64,000 nucleotides of DNA from Rhynochetos jubatus (taxonomy: Eukaryota > Chordata > Aves > Eurypygiformes > Rhynochetidae), in assembly GCA_027574665.1 (NCBI GenBank), contig CM050648.1, positions 143,096,175 to 143,160,174 on the forward strand, read 5' to 3'. Made by a program: the position numbers and the translations under genes. Positions within the stretch are counted from its first letter, which is position 1. Every line of letters begins with the position of its first letter. Below the pieces are notes generated by a model, which ran no database searches, was not told the DNA's origin, and worked only from the letters and a program-made list of their open reading frames with translations. Shown here piece after piece: positions 16,621-39,260 of the stretch.

Positions 16621-16796
16621 TGGCTGCACAGATCCTGCCTTTGCGCCAAGCACCCATAGCCAATGGGGCAGCATTTCCAAACGATTCTTTAACTTTGAAC
16701 CAGATCAGGTAGAACATTCCTAAGCATGCTGCTCCCTGGCCATAGGGCACTCCAAGACTAAGAAAACTTTCCAAAATACTCATACACTTTAGCCAT

Positions 16797-17000
16797 TGGC
16801 CCGAGAGAAGAGGAAAAAAGTGCCCCCCGGCTTCCTTGTAGCCCCCCCAGGCACTGGAAGGTGCTATAAGGTCTCCCCGGAGCCTTCTCCTCTCCAGGCT
16901 GAACACCCCAACTCTCCCACCCTGCCCCCATGGCAGAGGGGCTCCAGCCCATAGAGCATCTCCATGGCCTACTCTGGCTTCACTCCAACCAGCCGATGAA
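16797..17000 (-). mobile_element. CR1 LINE fragment
   Basis: The minus strand carries the CR1 signature of the RT end (FSLERRRLRGDLI) and GCCATGGGGGCAGGG-type sequence. Truncated on both sides. Confidence 0.75.
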
Positions 17001-17745
17001 ACTTTCTATTGCATTTTCATTCAATACATATTGCTGCAGGACAAGGAAGTTTAATATTTCTGATGAGGGGAAGGAGGGCAAGTGACTTGTGAAATTCACA
17101 TTTCTGTAAGAGACTCAAGATTTCCTTGCACCCCTGTCTGTGATTCTTGCACGGTTGAAATCTTTCGTGGAGGAGAGATACTGGCAGAGTTGTTAGCTCA
17201 GCACTAGGTGAGAACTACAGGCAGAAGAGTTCTCTGCTGAAACCCTCAAAACAAGACCGTGTCCAGGGGAAATATTGTTCTGCAACCTTCACCCAACAGC
17301 CCCAAACCATCTCCTCACACATGATTCAAGGGTGAAATATTCTAACAGAATTTGGCAGAAACACTTCCACAGATGTTTCCCACAGCACACTGTCCTTCAT
17401 TCTAACCGTATTTAAAAGCAAGATATCTTAAAACAAATTCTCTCAGCAATGTCATTTAATGTACAGATAAATAACAAACAACTCAGTAGGCTACAACTCG
17501 TGATGGTACAGAATTTCTTCCAAACAGGGCCAAATACCATAGTAGTTGCCAGCGTTAAGTTTTTAAACTATAACTGGACTTGGGTTTAGGTAACGTTAGT
17601 ACCTACAGCCATACTCCCGGAAAACATCCACACTGTTCATATTTAACAGTGCTACACACAAATTGCTTAATTAAAAAAAAAAAAGCCAGTGCACATATAT
17701 CTACTTGAAAGCGATGAGGAGAATCCTTCTGTAGCATTTAGGTGC
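17001..17745 (-). other. ACTR10 3' UTR and downstream flank
   Basis: No coding sequence seen. The 3' UTR of ACTR10 starts at 17745. The only polyadenylation-like hexamer found on the minus strand is ATTAAA at 17455-17460, which would give a UTR of about 300 bases. A poly(A) tract on the plus strand lies near 17673-17684. Confidence 0.45.
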
Positions 17746-29237
<11,492 letters not shown>

Positions 29238-29365
29238 TTAAACCCGCTACAGGCCCTGCGGTGCCCGCTCTGGCTGCATGACATTCAATGCGAGAGCCAT
29301 TTAATGCAAGGCTGAGCCCACAGATACCCTCAGGGTAGAGTATCCTTCCTCTCAAACAGAAATAA

Positions 29366-30146
29366 AATCTCTCGGGGACCAATCTCAAGCACAAGTACAG
29401 GCTGGGTGGAGAATGGATCCAGAGCAGCCCTGAGGAGAAGGACTTGGGAGTGCTGGGAGATGAGAAGCTGAACATGAGCCGGCCGTGTGCGCTGGCAGCC
29501 CAGAAAGCCAACCGGATCCTGGGCTGTATCAGGAGAAGTGTGGCCAGCAGGGCAAGGGAGGGGATTCTCGCCCTCTATTCTGCTATTGTGAGACCCCACC
29601 TGGAGTTCTGCATCCAGCTCTGGGGCCCCCAACATCAGAAGGATATCGACCAGTTGGAGCGAGTCCAGAGGAGGCCACGGAGATGCTCCGAGGGCTGGAG
29701 CCCCTCTGCCATGGGGACAGGCTGGGGGAGTTGGGGGTGTTCAGCCTGGAGAAGGGAAGGCTCCGGGGAGACCTTATTGCAGCCTTCCAGTGCCTGAAGG
29801 GGCCGACAAGGAAACTGGGGGGGTGGGGGTGGGTGGGGGGGTTGTGCTTTTTGCAAGGGCCTGTAGTGACAGGACAAGGGGTAACGGGTTTAAACTGAAA
29901 GAGGGAGATTTAGGTTAGATATCAGGAAGAAATTCTTCATGGAAAGGGTGGGGAGGCCCTGGGACAGGTTGCCCAGAGAAGCTGTGGATGCCCCATCCCT
30001 GGAAGTGTTCAAGGCCAGACTGGATGAGGCTTGGAGCAACCTGGGCTAGTGGAGGGTGTCCCTGCCCATGGCAGGGGGGTTGGAACTAGATGATCTTTAA
30101 GGTCCCTTCCAACCCACACCATTCTGTGATTCTATGATTCTATGAA
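29366..30146 (+). mobile_element. CR1 LINE 3' part with intact tail
   Basis: Runs from an ORF2 region (GGCTGGGTGGAGAATGGATC) through the standard 3' UTR to GATTCTATGATTCTATGA. A 117-codon open frame for the RT end survives at 29444-29797. A small extra CR1-like piece (GAGCAACCTGGTCTAGTGG) follows at about 30188-30230. Confidence 0.88.
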
Positions 30147-30249
30147 AAAAGCTCAATCTCCTCATGGCTCCAAGAGAATGGTGGTTGGATGAGCAACCTG
30201 GTCTAGTGGAGGGCGTCCTTGCCCATGTTGGGTAGTGTAATGAAACTTT

Positions 30250-33200
30250 GGCATCACTTGAGAAAAAAGATTTCTAATGTAATGCTATCCCACTCCCAAA
30301 CCCCACCTCCTTGCCCCTACCAATCTCCTTTCCCCACAATAACCACACCTGTGAAATAAGCTGCTCTTAAGGCATTTTTTATGCATGCCCTGATCACATC
30401 CCCAAAAGATCTGTCACAGGGTATTTATATCAGCTACGAGCGCAGGACCCATTTCTTCTTCAGGGAAGCAAGGTAAGTAATGAAAAAGCAATTAACTGGC
30501 GAGGTGGGTCATTTGCTTGTTGCCAGACAGGCAAGCCAAAGAGCCTGAAGTGCATATGTGAGGGGGGCAAGGGCCTGAAGGGCTCTGAAGAAGCAAGAGG
30601 AGTTCAAAGTGGGCTGTAGTCACGCTGATGTGTTCAGCTGCCACTGAACCCAAACTCCCTGAGCTGTGAACCACTGCACCAGTTTGTGGATGCTCTGCTT
30701 TTCATGTAGTCTGCGATGGTGCTGCTTGTCCCACATCCACACTTTCTATCCAAGATCTGTGGAGGTGGAGGGCTGTGGGAGAATTGGATGGTGAGTGGGA
30801 GTGATGTGAGACACCAAAAGCTGTCGCTGCCACCATCTGCTCTGTCACCGAAGCAAACCTCTGCACTAGTTGGGACTAGCAGGTCTATGTAACCCCTTTC
30901 TCTTTGCTCCTGTCACAGCCTTGTCACCTTACCCACTTCTGTTCTCCCTAAACCCACGTGGGTCACAAAGCAGGGTCCACAGTGTAGAGCTGAGAAGAGA
31001 AGGGTCTGTGTGTGCGCAGCGACTGGAGGAGCTGAAGCTGATGAGGCATCTTGGAAGGGCTCTGTATATCTGGGGGAAATGCGAGGAATCCAGGCAGTGA
31101 GAAGGGAATGCAAGAAAGGTGTGAAGACAGGGAACTCTGCAGTGACAAACTCGGGGGAGACTCCCCTTATACCCCTCTTAAAGCCCTTATCTGTCCTTCA
31201 GATGCTATCCCACAACTCAGTATGAGCCTGCACACTCTTCATATGACCCATCCTGTCGGCTGCCTCTCCTTGGAGAGGAAAACTGAGGAGCAAGAAGGCA
31301 GCTATAGGGGTGATGTGAGACACAGGAACAGTGACGGGACCAGCACACCACCAGTGAGTTCTGGAGGAGGAGGAATCATTGCCAAGGCAGCAGCGGAGGA
31401 TGTGGACACATGGAAAAATAAACATACAAAAGCCTGTAGCAGTTAAATGACACAGAGTACAAATTGCCTTATGATTTTTGTGTGGTTTTACGTTTTTAGT
31501 AGTTTTATGGTTAGTATTTTATGCCCTCCCAGAATATGGAAATGCAGCTGAACTTTAAAGCATGTGAAAACAACGATGCCCAAAAACGTGTTTAAATGTC
31601 ATTCTCACAACAGAGCCTTAACTCTGCCACGTTTGAGCGATACCCCGGTGTACCAAGAGTACATGCTCAGTTAGAATTACACCTGACTGAGCTGGGAGTT
31701 ATAGTCAAGATGCTTCTCTCTGTTTGGGCTTTCCGTGGGATCCCAGAATTCCCCAAGTTACTGCCTGGAGTGCTGTCTGCCTTCGCTGGTTCTTTCAAGG
31801 ACGGCGGGAGGAAAGCCGCGTGGTTACTGTGCCTGATGAGAATATGCTCTTGCTGACAGGTGAATTTTCATTCTTTTCAATTCTGTAAAATGCTCCTGAA
31901 TATCTCTGTGATAGGGGTCTTATAAAGGCGTAATATGATATACTCAATGTTGTTGCTCTTGAAATACTTGAAGTATAAAAATAGGAGTAAAAGTTCAGAT
32001 AATAAGGGATTAATTTAAAGTCTAATCATGATGTTTTTGTCACCAGTTTCATCCCAAAATCTCAGCTGTTTATGATATCTTACCATGCCATAATTACATG
32101 TTTACACCACTATGTTTTAAATTCAATGTTTTAGGTAAAAGTAATTACTTAGATATGTTTTACAAAGATCACGGTCCCTACTTGAAATACATAGCCCATC
32201 GCTTCCTCCTAAATGTGTTATCGCTGAGTTAGGAAAGATCAGAGTTTCCTGCTAATCACATCACCGTCTTTATAGTCCGTTGGAAATCTTTTCCTAAATT
32301 ACGTTAATCAATCACAGTTATCATGAGTTCTGAAATGCAGCTGCGGCTTAAAAGTAGCTTAATTTAATGGATGGTCTTTCCAGAGCCTAGCAGTTATTGA
32401 TAACAGAAGCCAGAGGCTTAGAAATGTGCTAGGGTTTCATAACAAAATCCATCCACACCGTGCTGGTTTAATCAAGGAAGCTGCTTGCATAATGTGAAAA
32501 GTGCTCGCGCTCTCCCCAGTATGTAGCTGTTGAAGAAACAGATGGTGATGCTAACCCCTAAGAATCAGACTATAAATACATTCAAGATGACAATATAAAT
32601 GAAGAGAATTGTTCACAGTCTAAGGAGATGGTAGGACAATTAAGCCAGCTAGTAAGCAGAAGGTCAGGGGGAGGAAAAAGCAGGATCTCCGTAGCACAGT
32701 AAAAAATTATTCCCTGAGTGCAGCCAGTTGCTGCAACTCTCAGGAGCGCCGGTATCCTCTGACAAGCAAGGAAGAGGTCGCATAAGTATATAAAAATACA
32801 AGACGTTAACAGTAGCCCATTGAAATCAGTGAAAACTCTCCGATTTATATCAAATTTGTAGGGCAGTTCCTTTTGGCTTACGCAGTCCTTTTCTTTTGCT
32901 CTGTTTTTCTTTCAAGACCCTGTTGGTGTTCAAGCCACTGGCAGGAAAAAACCTTTCCGAATCTCATGCGGACGTGTTATTGTCAGCGAGCAGCACCGTG
33001 CACTCCTCTGCAAGGAGCGATGCTGAAAGCGATGCTGCTGCCTCGAGGTGGCAGCTACAGAACTATCCCAGAAGGTTGAAAGGGGAACAGTTTTCATAAA
33101 GAAAATGACGTTTCTGTACAAGTCCTGAAATACAGCAGCTCTCGGTTGAATTAATCCCCGCAGTGCAATTGCAAACACAAAAGAATGTGTCCTGCAGCAT

Positions 33201-35808
33201 AAACACTGCAGGCCCGAATGGGTACGGCAAGGAGGCACCATCCCCAGCTAATATTCTCTTCCCTTTAATGCTGAAATGCCTATCTGGACCCCTGCAGAGA
33301 CTTGGATTTCAGCTGAACCCTATGCATATTTCAACAGCAAAGCGTTATTATTTTTTCTTGGTCATAAAACAGTCAGTCCTCTGTGTCCCTACCTCAGATG
33401 GCTTTGTCTGTGTACTCACCTTTAAGCCTCCTTAATCCCTATATACAGGCTGAGGCGCGTACCCCCTTTTTCTCGCAGAATCAGATAGTAGTGTACTTAG
33501 GACCAGCTTTAGACAGAATAAAAGAGCGGTTGCTCAGAGATTTCTCGTAGCTTGTGGAGCTCACAGAGTGTGTCCTCATCGTTTTCCAGCACACGGATTC
33601 AAGGAAATCCATTTATCAGCTCTCCAAAAGGAGAAAGAAGAAGAAAGTCCATAGCCTTTCTGCTGCTTGGGGTTCTGTTAACAGCTGGACCTGGTTCCTG
33701 CTGTAGGATTTCAGCTTAATTGATTTGAGCATTTCCAACACAAAAATGGGTATTTCTCTGCTCATAACCATCCAGAAAGTTGTCTGTACTGCCCTAAAAA
33801 TCCCCCCTGCAGGGGAATAATGAAAACACTGGTGGTGTCTGAATGGAGAGCATCACGGTTTCACATCAAGACACGTCCCGCCTCTCACCCAGGTTTCCTG
33901 ACACTCCGTGTTACCCATGGCAAAGACTCTGTTCATCCCTTTGGTTGTGGGTTTTCAGCCTGTCTGCATTCGTAGTAAAATGGTATCCTGTGAGCGGTGG
34001 AGTGGCAGTACCAAAACTGCACTTCTTTAAAACCTGTGGATGCAGGAGTTTGGTTTAATCTCAAATTTTGAGAAGAAAAAGAAGCTGAAGCTTTCAAAAT
34101 TCCTCTGGGTATTACCTGAACAATTATATTTAAGATGATGGTGAAGCTGAGGGTTTCATGTCAGAACAGTGCTGAGGGTTAGCTTGCTTTGGGGTGGCGT
34201 GTCAAGTGCTTTTTTTTATTGCCAGCCTAATTTTGTAATGGAGTATGTAGGACGGGGGAAAAAAATATCCAAGTGCTACAGGGAATTGACAGATGGTTCA
34301 CGTTTTAGCTGAGACTCCAATATGCATGGGGATGGCTTCCTCAGCACTTTATTTCTGGAAAAATTGTAATGTGTGGTGTACATTGATATTAACTGCATTG
34401 ATTTTGTTAGAGGATATGAAGAAGAGCGAGGGCTGTACCGTGATTCAGTTGTGGAGGTGAGCATTGGTCCTCCTGGGCTGTATTCCCAGAGCAACTGCAA
34501 CCGTTTCCCATGACCTTGGACCAGTCAGCAAAAGCCTGGTTCTACTCTGAAAAGTGACTGTGTAAAAACGGCACTTTCCTACTCAGCAGATCTGGTCGCT
34601 GTGTGCTCTCCACGTCACATTTGCTGACTTAGATGACAAAAATAAGTTTTTATGGCTTTCCTGCTCTGTGAGCACTACAGAACTACGAGGGCTGGGAAAG
34701 CAGAAGCGGGATCCTGTGCCTTCTTGTAGGACTAATTACTATAGATTTCAGCCAGCAGTGGGACTGCACTGGCATCACTTGGCCTTGCACAGCTTTTCTG
34801 TTAGGGCTAGTGGTGAGCAACATGGAAGAAAGGAATCCAAGTTGATTCTTTTGATTGTGTTGTGACTGCAGATGGCATTTATCGGGTTTGCAGTTGGAGG
34901 AAAAAGAAACCCATTCTTCTGTAAGATGATTACATTTGAAATAATTGATTGGCCATAAACTTCCTCATACCTTTTTCAAAGTGGACTCGTTTGACCCATA
35001 TTCCCACCCTAACAGGGGATGCTGTTCTCACTTTCCCTGACTCAGACTCATTGCTACTCCACTCCAATGACTGCTGTTTAACGGGAAGAGCAGGTCCCCT
35101 TAAAACAGATGCTCCCAGCTAAAGGTGAATTGTGTGATGGAGATGTGCACTGATTTATGTGCTAGATGTCCCCAATATCCAATTTGGAAAAGTCATTCAG
35201 CAGTGAAATTAATGGTAACTATTTTAAATTTGTCTTTACCTTCTGTGGCATGTCCTGACATACTTAGAGTAGCTGATACCATGTCATCACTGATGCCAGG
35301 AGTAGCCTTGTTGAATGCAGTGTTCTGATGTCAGCACAATGATTTTTTTTAGTCCATTTTATACATACAAATTTGTGTCTTCATGTAAACGTTTAAGTGA
35401 CTCAGTCTCTTAATTAGGACATGTTATTTGTACTTTCAGGTTTGTGCAATATGGCTGCAACAGGAATATCACCTTTTAAAGAAACCCACTGTATTGTATT
35501 ATTACTCTATACAGCAAAATTTGCTGTTATAATCTTCTAAGGGACTCTGACAAAAATTAGGTATCGTTATTTCCACTTTACAGAAGGGGAAATTAAGGCA
35601 GAGCGTGGTGAAGTTTGGTTTTGAAAGTCATCTAACAAGCCAGAGCCAGGAATGAGACCCAACTCCCATGCTCTTTTTATCAGCTACGCTACCCGCATGG
35701 AAGAATAAAGCAGCTTACATCTGAATTTAATCTCTGAATTTCACCTGAGGGGGTGGGAATCCTTTGAAGGATGAGACCCATAGCAGATTGCACTGAATCT
35801 CTTTGCAC
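30250..35808. other. Intergenic sequence between ACTR10 and ARMH4, no gene seen
   Basis: Many short frames but none with a recognisable domain, splice context or repeat. The stretch 31900-32700 is AT-rich and free of recognisable repeats. Whether it is conserved non-coding sequence cannot be judged from one genome. Confidence 0.5.
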
Positions 35809-35944
35809 TCAAGGCCAGGCTGGATGAGGCTTGGAGCAACCTGGTCTAGTGGAAGGTGTCCCAGCCCATGGCAGGGGGTTGGAACTGCGTGATCTTTAAG
35901 GTCCCTTCCAACCCAAACCATTCCACGATTCTATGATTCTATGA
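35809..35944 (+). mobile_element. CR1 3' end, short
   Basis: From AAGGCCAGGCTGGATGAGGC to the ATTCTATGATTCTATGA tail. 5' truncated. Confidence 0.85.
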
Positions 35945-36637
35945 AATGTCTTGAACCACAGCACTGGTAAGAAGGGAAAGGGACTTTCCCGTCCCAACTT
36001 GCTGTGGAAGCGTGGTCTGTTTGCTTGGTTACGTACATGCTCTGCAGCATGCTGAACTGAGTTAGAAATTAATATTTCCAGTTAATAAACCATAGAAATG
36101 AGTAACAAAACAGTGCTCTCTGGTACCAGACTTTTTGATTTCTGGCTCTTTCATCATGACTCCCTCTTTCAGTCTGCAGATTTTTTTGGTTGATAACACA
36201 GAAGCCTGTGATTTTGGCAGGTTACGCAGGGTAGAGAAATTTGCAGTGTATGGGGAATCTGCAGTTTCAGGCAGCAAAAAAAGCCCAGAGAGAACCAGCT
36301 ATTTTGGTTACCATGATTATCAGTGAAATATTTAACCTTGAGAGTACACAGAGCCAATCTGGGTTCAAAGTCGGCCAGTGACGAGGGGAAAGTAAAAACC
36401 TCTCAAATCCACTAAGTGCTCTGCGCGCCTTAGAGAACAGCAGAGCATCAGTTACACACGCTTTACACTCAAAACAACTTTCCTGGTAATTTTAAAGGTT
36501 AAATAGAAAGAACGTTGAAAACAACATCCCTCGTTCTGAATCCCAGGTCAGCTCTTAGGGGTGAATTTTATATGTACTGAAGCCAAGCCTCTGGCTGGAG
36601 CCCGGTGGACTCATTGCCAATGACTCCAATTTCTGGC

Positions 36638-36664
36638 GGGGGGTGTGTGTGTGGGGGGGGGGTG
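36638..36664. repeat. GT and G-run low-complexity tract
   Basis: GGGGGGTGTGTGTGTGGGGG-type sequence. Confidence 0.6.
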
Positions 36665-37040
36665 TGCCTGAATTTTCCTGCCCCTCTCCCTGCACATGGA
36701 TGACTGAGTGGCTTGGGAATCAATCCCTGACTGCCACAACGTGCAGCACTGCACTGGAAAATAAGCCAGCCCTCATCCTCATCGACCTCGGTTTGCTGTA
36801 AAATCTGGCTACACCAAGAGCTTCAGAGGTGGCACCTCCTCCGCGGCTGAGCCAACCCCTCTTCTCAGTCAGAGCCCTGGGCCAACGCGAAACGGGCCGA
36901 ACAGAAGATGAACCTGTGGGCCGCTGTGCGTCCCTAATCTGGGAGGTGATGCGGCTTAAAACAGCCACAAAAAAATGCAGCTCTCCTCCTTTCCCCGGCT
37001 ATGTTTCCCTTACAGGAGAGAGTAAACATCCTTTCTTTTA

Positions 37041-37112
37041 GAAGATTTGTATTTTTTTTTAGATTTAGATTTGTATTTAGAGTTTCTAGATTTAGATTTG
37101 TATTTTTTTTTT
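37041..37112. repeat. Short tandem repeat of AGATTTAGATTTGTATTT type
   Basis: About three imperfect units of a T-rich 18-30 base motif with two poly(T) blocks. The Phe/Arg-rich frame through it is not a gene. Confidence 0.6.
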
Positions 37113-37612
37113 CCTGCAGCTCTAGAAATACGGATTCATGGATAATTTCCCAGATTTTACAATTCAGAGATGCAGAGCCAGCAGGGACTATTCCCACCGT
37201 TTTGTCCAACCGTTTGCTCTGCCAAGCCGAACTCTGAAGTCCTTTCCAATGCCTTTTGCCAATGACTGTCTTTGTTGCTGATACAGGCATTTTCACACTT
37301 TATTTTCAACTTACACAGAGGTTAGCAATATTACCTTGAAAAAAATTGCCCTGACCTGCAACAAATCTGTCTTTTTAAAGTTTTTAGTATTGGATACAGA
37401 ATGCTACCAAAATGAATTGGGTTGGTTCCATTTTGGTTTTACTAATTTCTCTAAAATCAGTTAGGTAGAACACCGGTGAGTGTCTGGCAGAGAGAACACA
37501 GCACTAAAAATAATGTTATTTCCAGTAGCACAACAAACAGGAAGAAAAAAACAAAACCAACAAATTTCTTGATGAGGAATATCTCAGTTTTCCTCAATTA
37601 GTTATTTTACGT

Positions 37613-37935
37613 TCATAGACTCACAGAATAGTTTGGGTTGGAAGGGACCTTTAAGTGTCTCTAGCACAGCCCTCCTGCAGCAAGCAGGGACACCTTCAAC
37701 TAGATCAGGTTGCTCAGAGCCCGGTCCAGCCTGACCTTGAATGTTTCCAGGGATGGGGCATTGACCACCTCCCTGGGCAGCCTGTGCCAGGGTTTCGCCA
37801 CCCTCACTGTAGAAAAATGCCTTCTTTATATCTTGTCTGAATCTGCCCTCTTTCCGTTTAAAACTACTACCCCTTGTCCTGTCAAATGGGTGTTGTTTAT
37901 TTAGACAGCCCAGCGTTTGAGCAGGTTAAATCTTG
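37613..37935 (-). mobile_element. CR1 3' part, minus orientation
   Basis: Begins with a reversed tail (TCATAGACTCACAGAATAG) and continues in CR1 3' UTR sequence to CTACCCCTTGTCCTGTC. Diverged. Confidence 0.82.
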
Positions 37936-38689
37936 CTCTCCTATGTGGAAAAAAGAAAGTGAGCCTCACTCCACGATTATTGTAACTGGAAGTACAGAGA
38001 GATTCACTGGTGTGCATCGTGCTTCACATCCATAGCAAAGTCAAGATGTTGACTCTCCTCTCCCTTTCCCATATCATTCTTCTACTCCCTCCTCGCATCT
38101 CCCAACCATTTCCTCCTTAGAACCAGCATCATTCTGGGTCGCAACTCACCTGTCCCTGCCCACCACAAACGCGTTGCACCTGCTGCAGCACCGCTCTGAA
38201 TGAGTCCTTGCCCCCGACGGGGTATAAAATCCTCTGTGGGTAGCTGAGACCCTATAGTGCTCCTGACCCTGGGCTGGAGTGGGAAGCAGGAGGGAGATAA
38301 GCTGATGCCTTCTGTGGGTTTTGGTGGCAAGGTACGGATGGACTCTGATAAATCGAGGTGGTATGTATGCCAGGTGCTGGTGGTGTAAAGCCTTTCTGTT
38401 TCTGTTGTTAAACCAGCTGGTGGGAAAAACAGGTGGGAGGGGGAAACAGGAGGAAAATTGTTTACTCTTCGTTCTCCCTGGCCAGAGGGGTTTAACACAC
38501 GGTGATCAGAAAAGAAACGGCAGCAAGGCGTTTCGGTACGTGTGGGATCCTATGTCAGGAGTCCTTTCCGGAGCGAGTAGGAGGGGAAGGTGACCCCTGC
38601 AGCTGGAATCACCAGGGGGGAATCTGTAACTGATGGAAAACTACTGACAGTGCTGCGGGCCTTGCTTCGGCATCTTTCGGTGAGCCAGG

Positions 38690-39260
38690 AGAGGGAGAGT
38701 GTCGGCTGACACTCCGCTCCCGGCTTGCGGGGAAGAGCTGGGCGCGCGGGCTGCCTGGGATCCTGGAACTTCCCTGTGCGGGAATCAAGGGGAAACCTCC
38801 CCCGGCTGGTGCGGGGTGGCGCTGAGCGCAAAGCCCACCGTGGGGAGGCGGGAGCCGCCCCGCGGGCGGAGCGGGCCGGCCCCCGACACCGCCCCGACGG
38901 GCCGCTCCGCCCGCGGGGCGCTGGGGGCGAGCGCGGCGCGGCGGTACCGGGCGGCGGCGGCGGGAAGCAGGTGAGGCCGGGGTGGGCTCCTCCGCTGCGA
39001 CCCCGCGGGGAGGGGGGAACACGCGACCAAACCCTCACCCCCAAGCTGAATTTACCTCGTATTTATTCACTGTCATTTAACTCCCCCTCCCCCGGTAACG
39101 GCTCTTTGTTCCCGGCGAGCGGGCTGGTCCCTGCAGTCCCGGGGGATGGCGGCGGGGGGAGGCCCCGCAGAGCATCCTCAGCGGGTTTTCCTCTCCCGGG
39201 GCGGTGACCGCTGCTGCCGCTCCGTCCTGCTGCCGGCCTGGGCTGGGGAAACGCCTGGGT
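38690..39260 (+). promoter_or_regulatory. CpG island, likely ARMH4 promoter
   Basis: Very GC- and CpG-rich sequence (for example CCGCCCGCGGGGCGCTGGGG). A good splice donor follows at 38971. Its position 5' of the ARMH4 coding exons and its orientation make it the likely promoter. Long frames on both strands are composition effects. Confidence 0.55.
38900..38970 (+). other. ARMH4: Likely non-coding first exon of ARMH4 (5' limit unknown)
   Basis: GGGAAGCAG followed by GTGAGG at 38971 is a strong donor inside the CpG island. The first coding exon has an acceptor at 44597-44598 with 57 untranslated bases before its ATG, so an upstream non-coding exon is required. The 5' end is a placeholder. Confidence 0.4.

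Noticed and set aside
16157-16712. Frames of 125-178 codons on both strands
   Set aside because: Produced by the GC-rich minisatellite.
16213-17745. Search for PSMA3 exons downstream of ACTR10
   Set aside because: No frame with proteasome alpha-subunit features was found on either strand.
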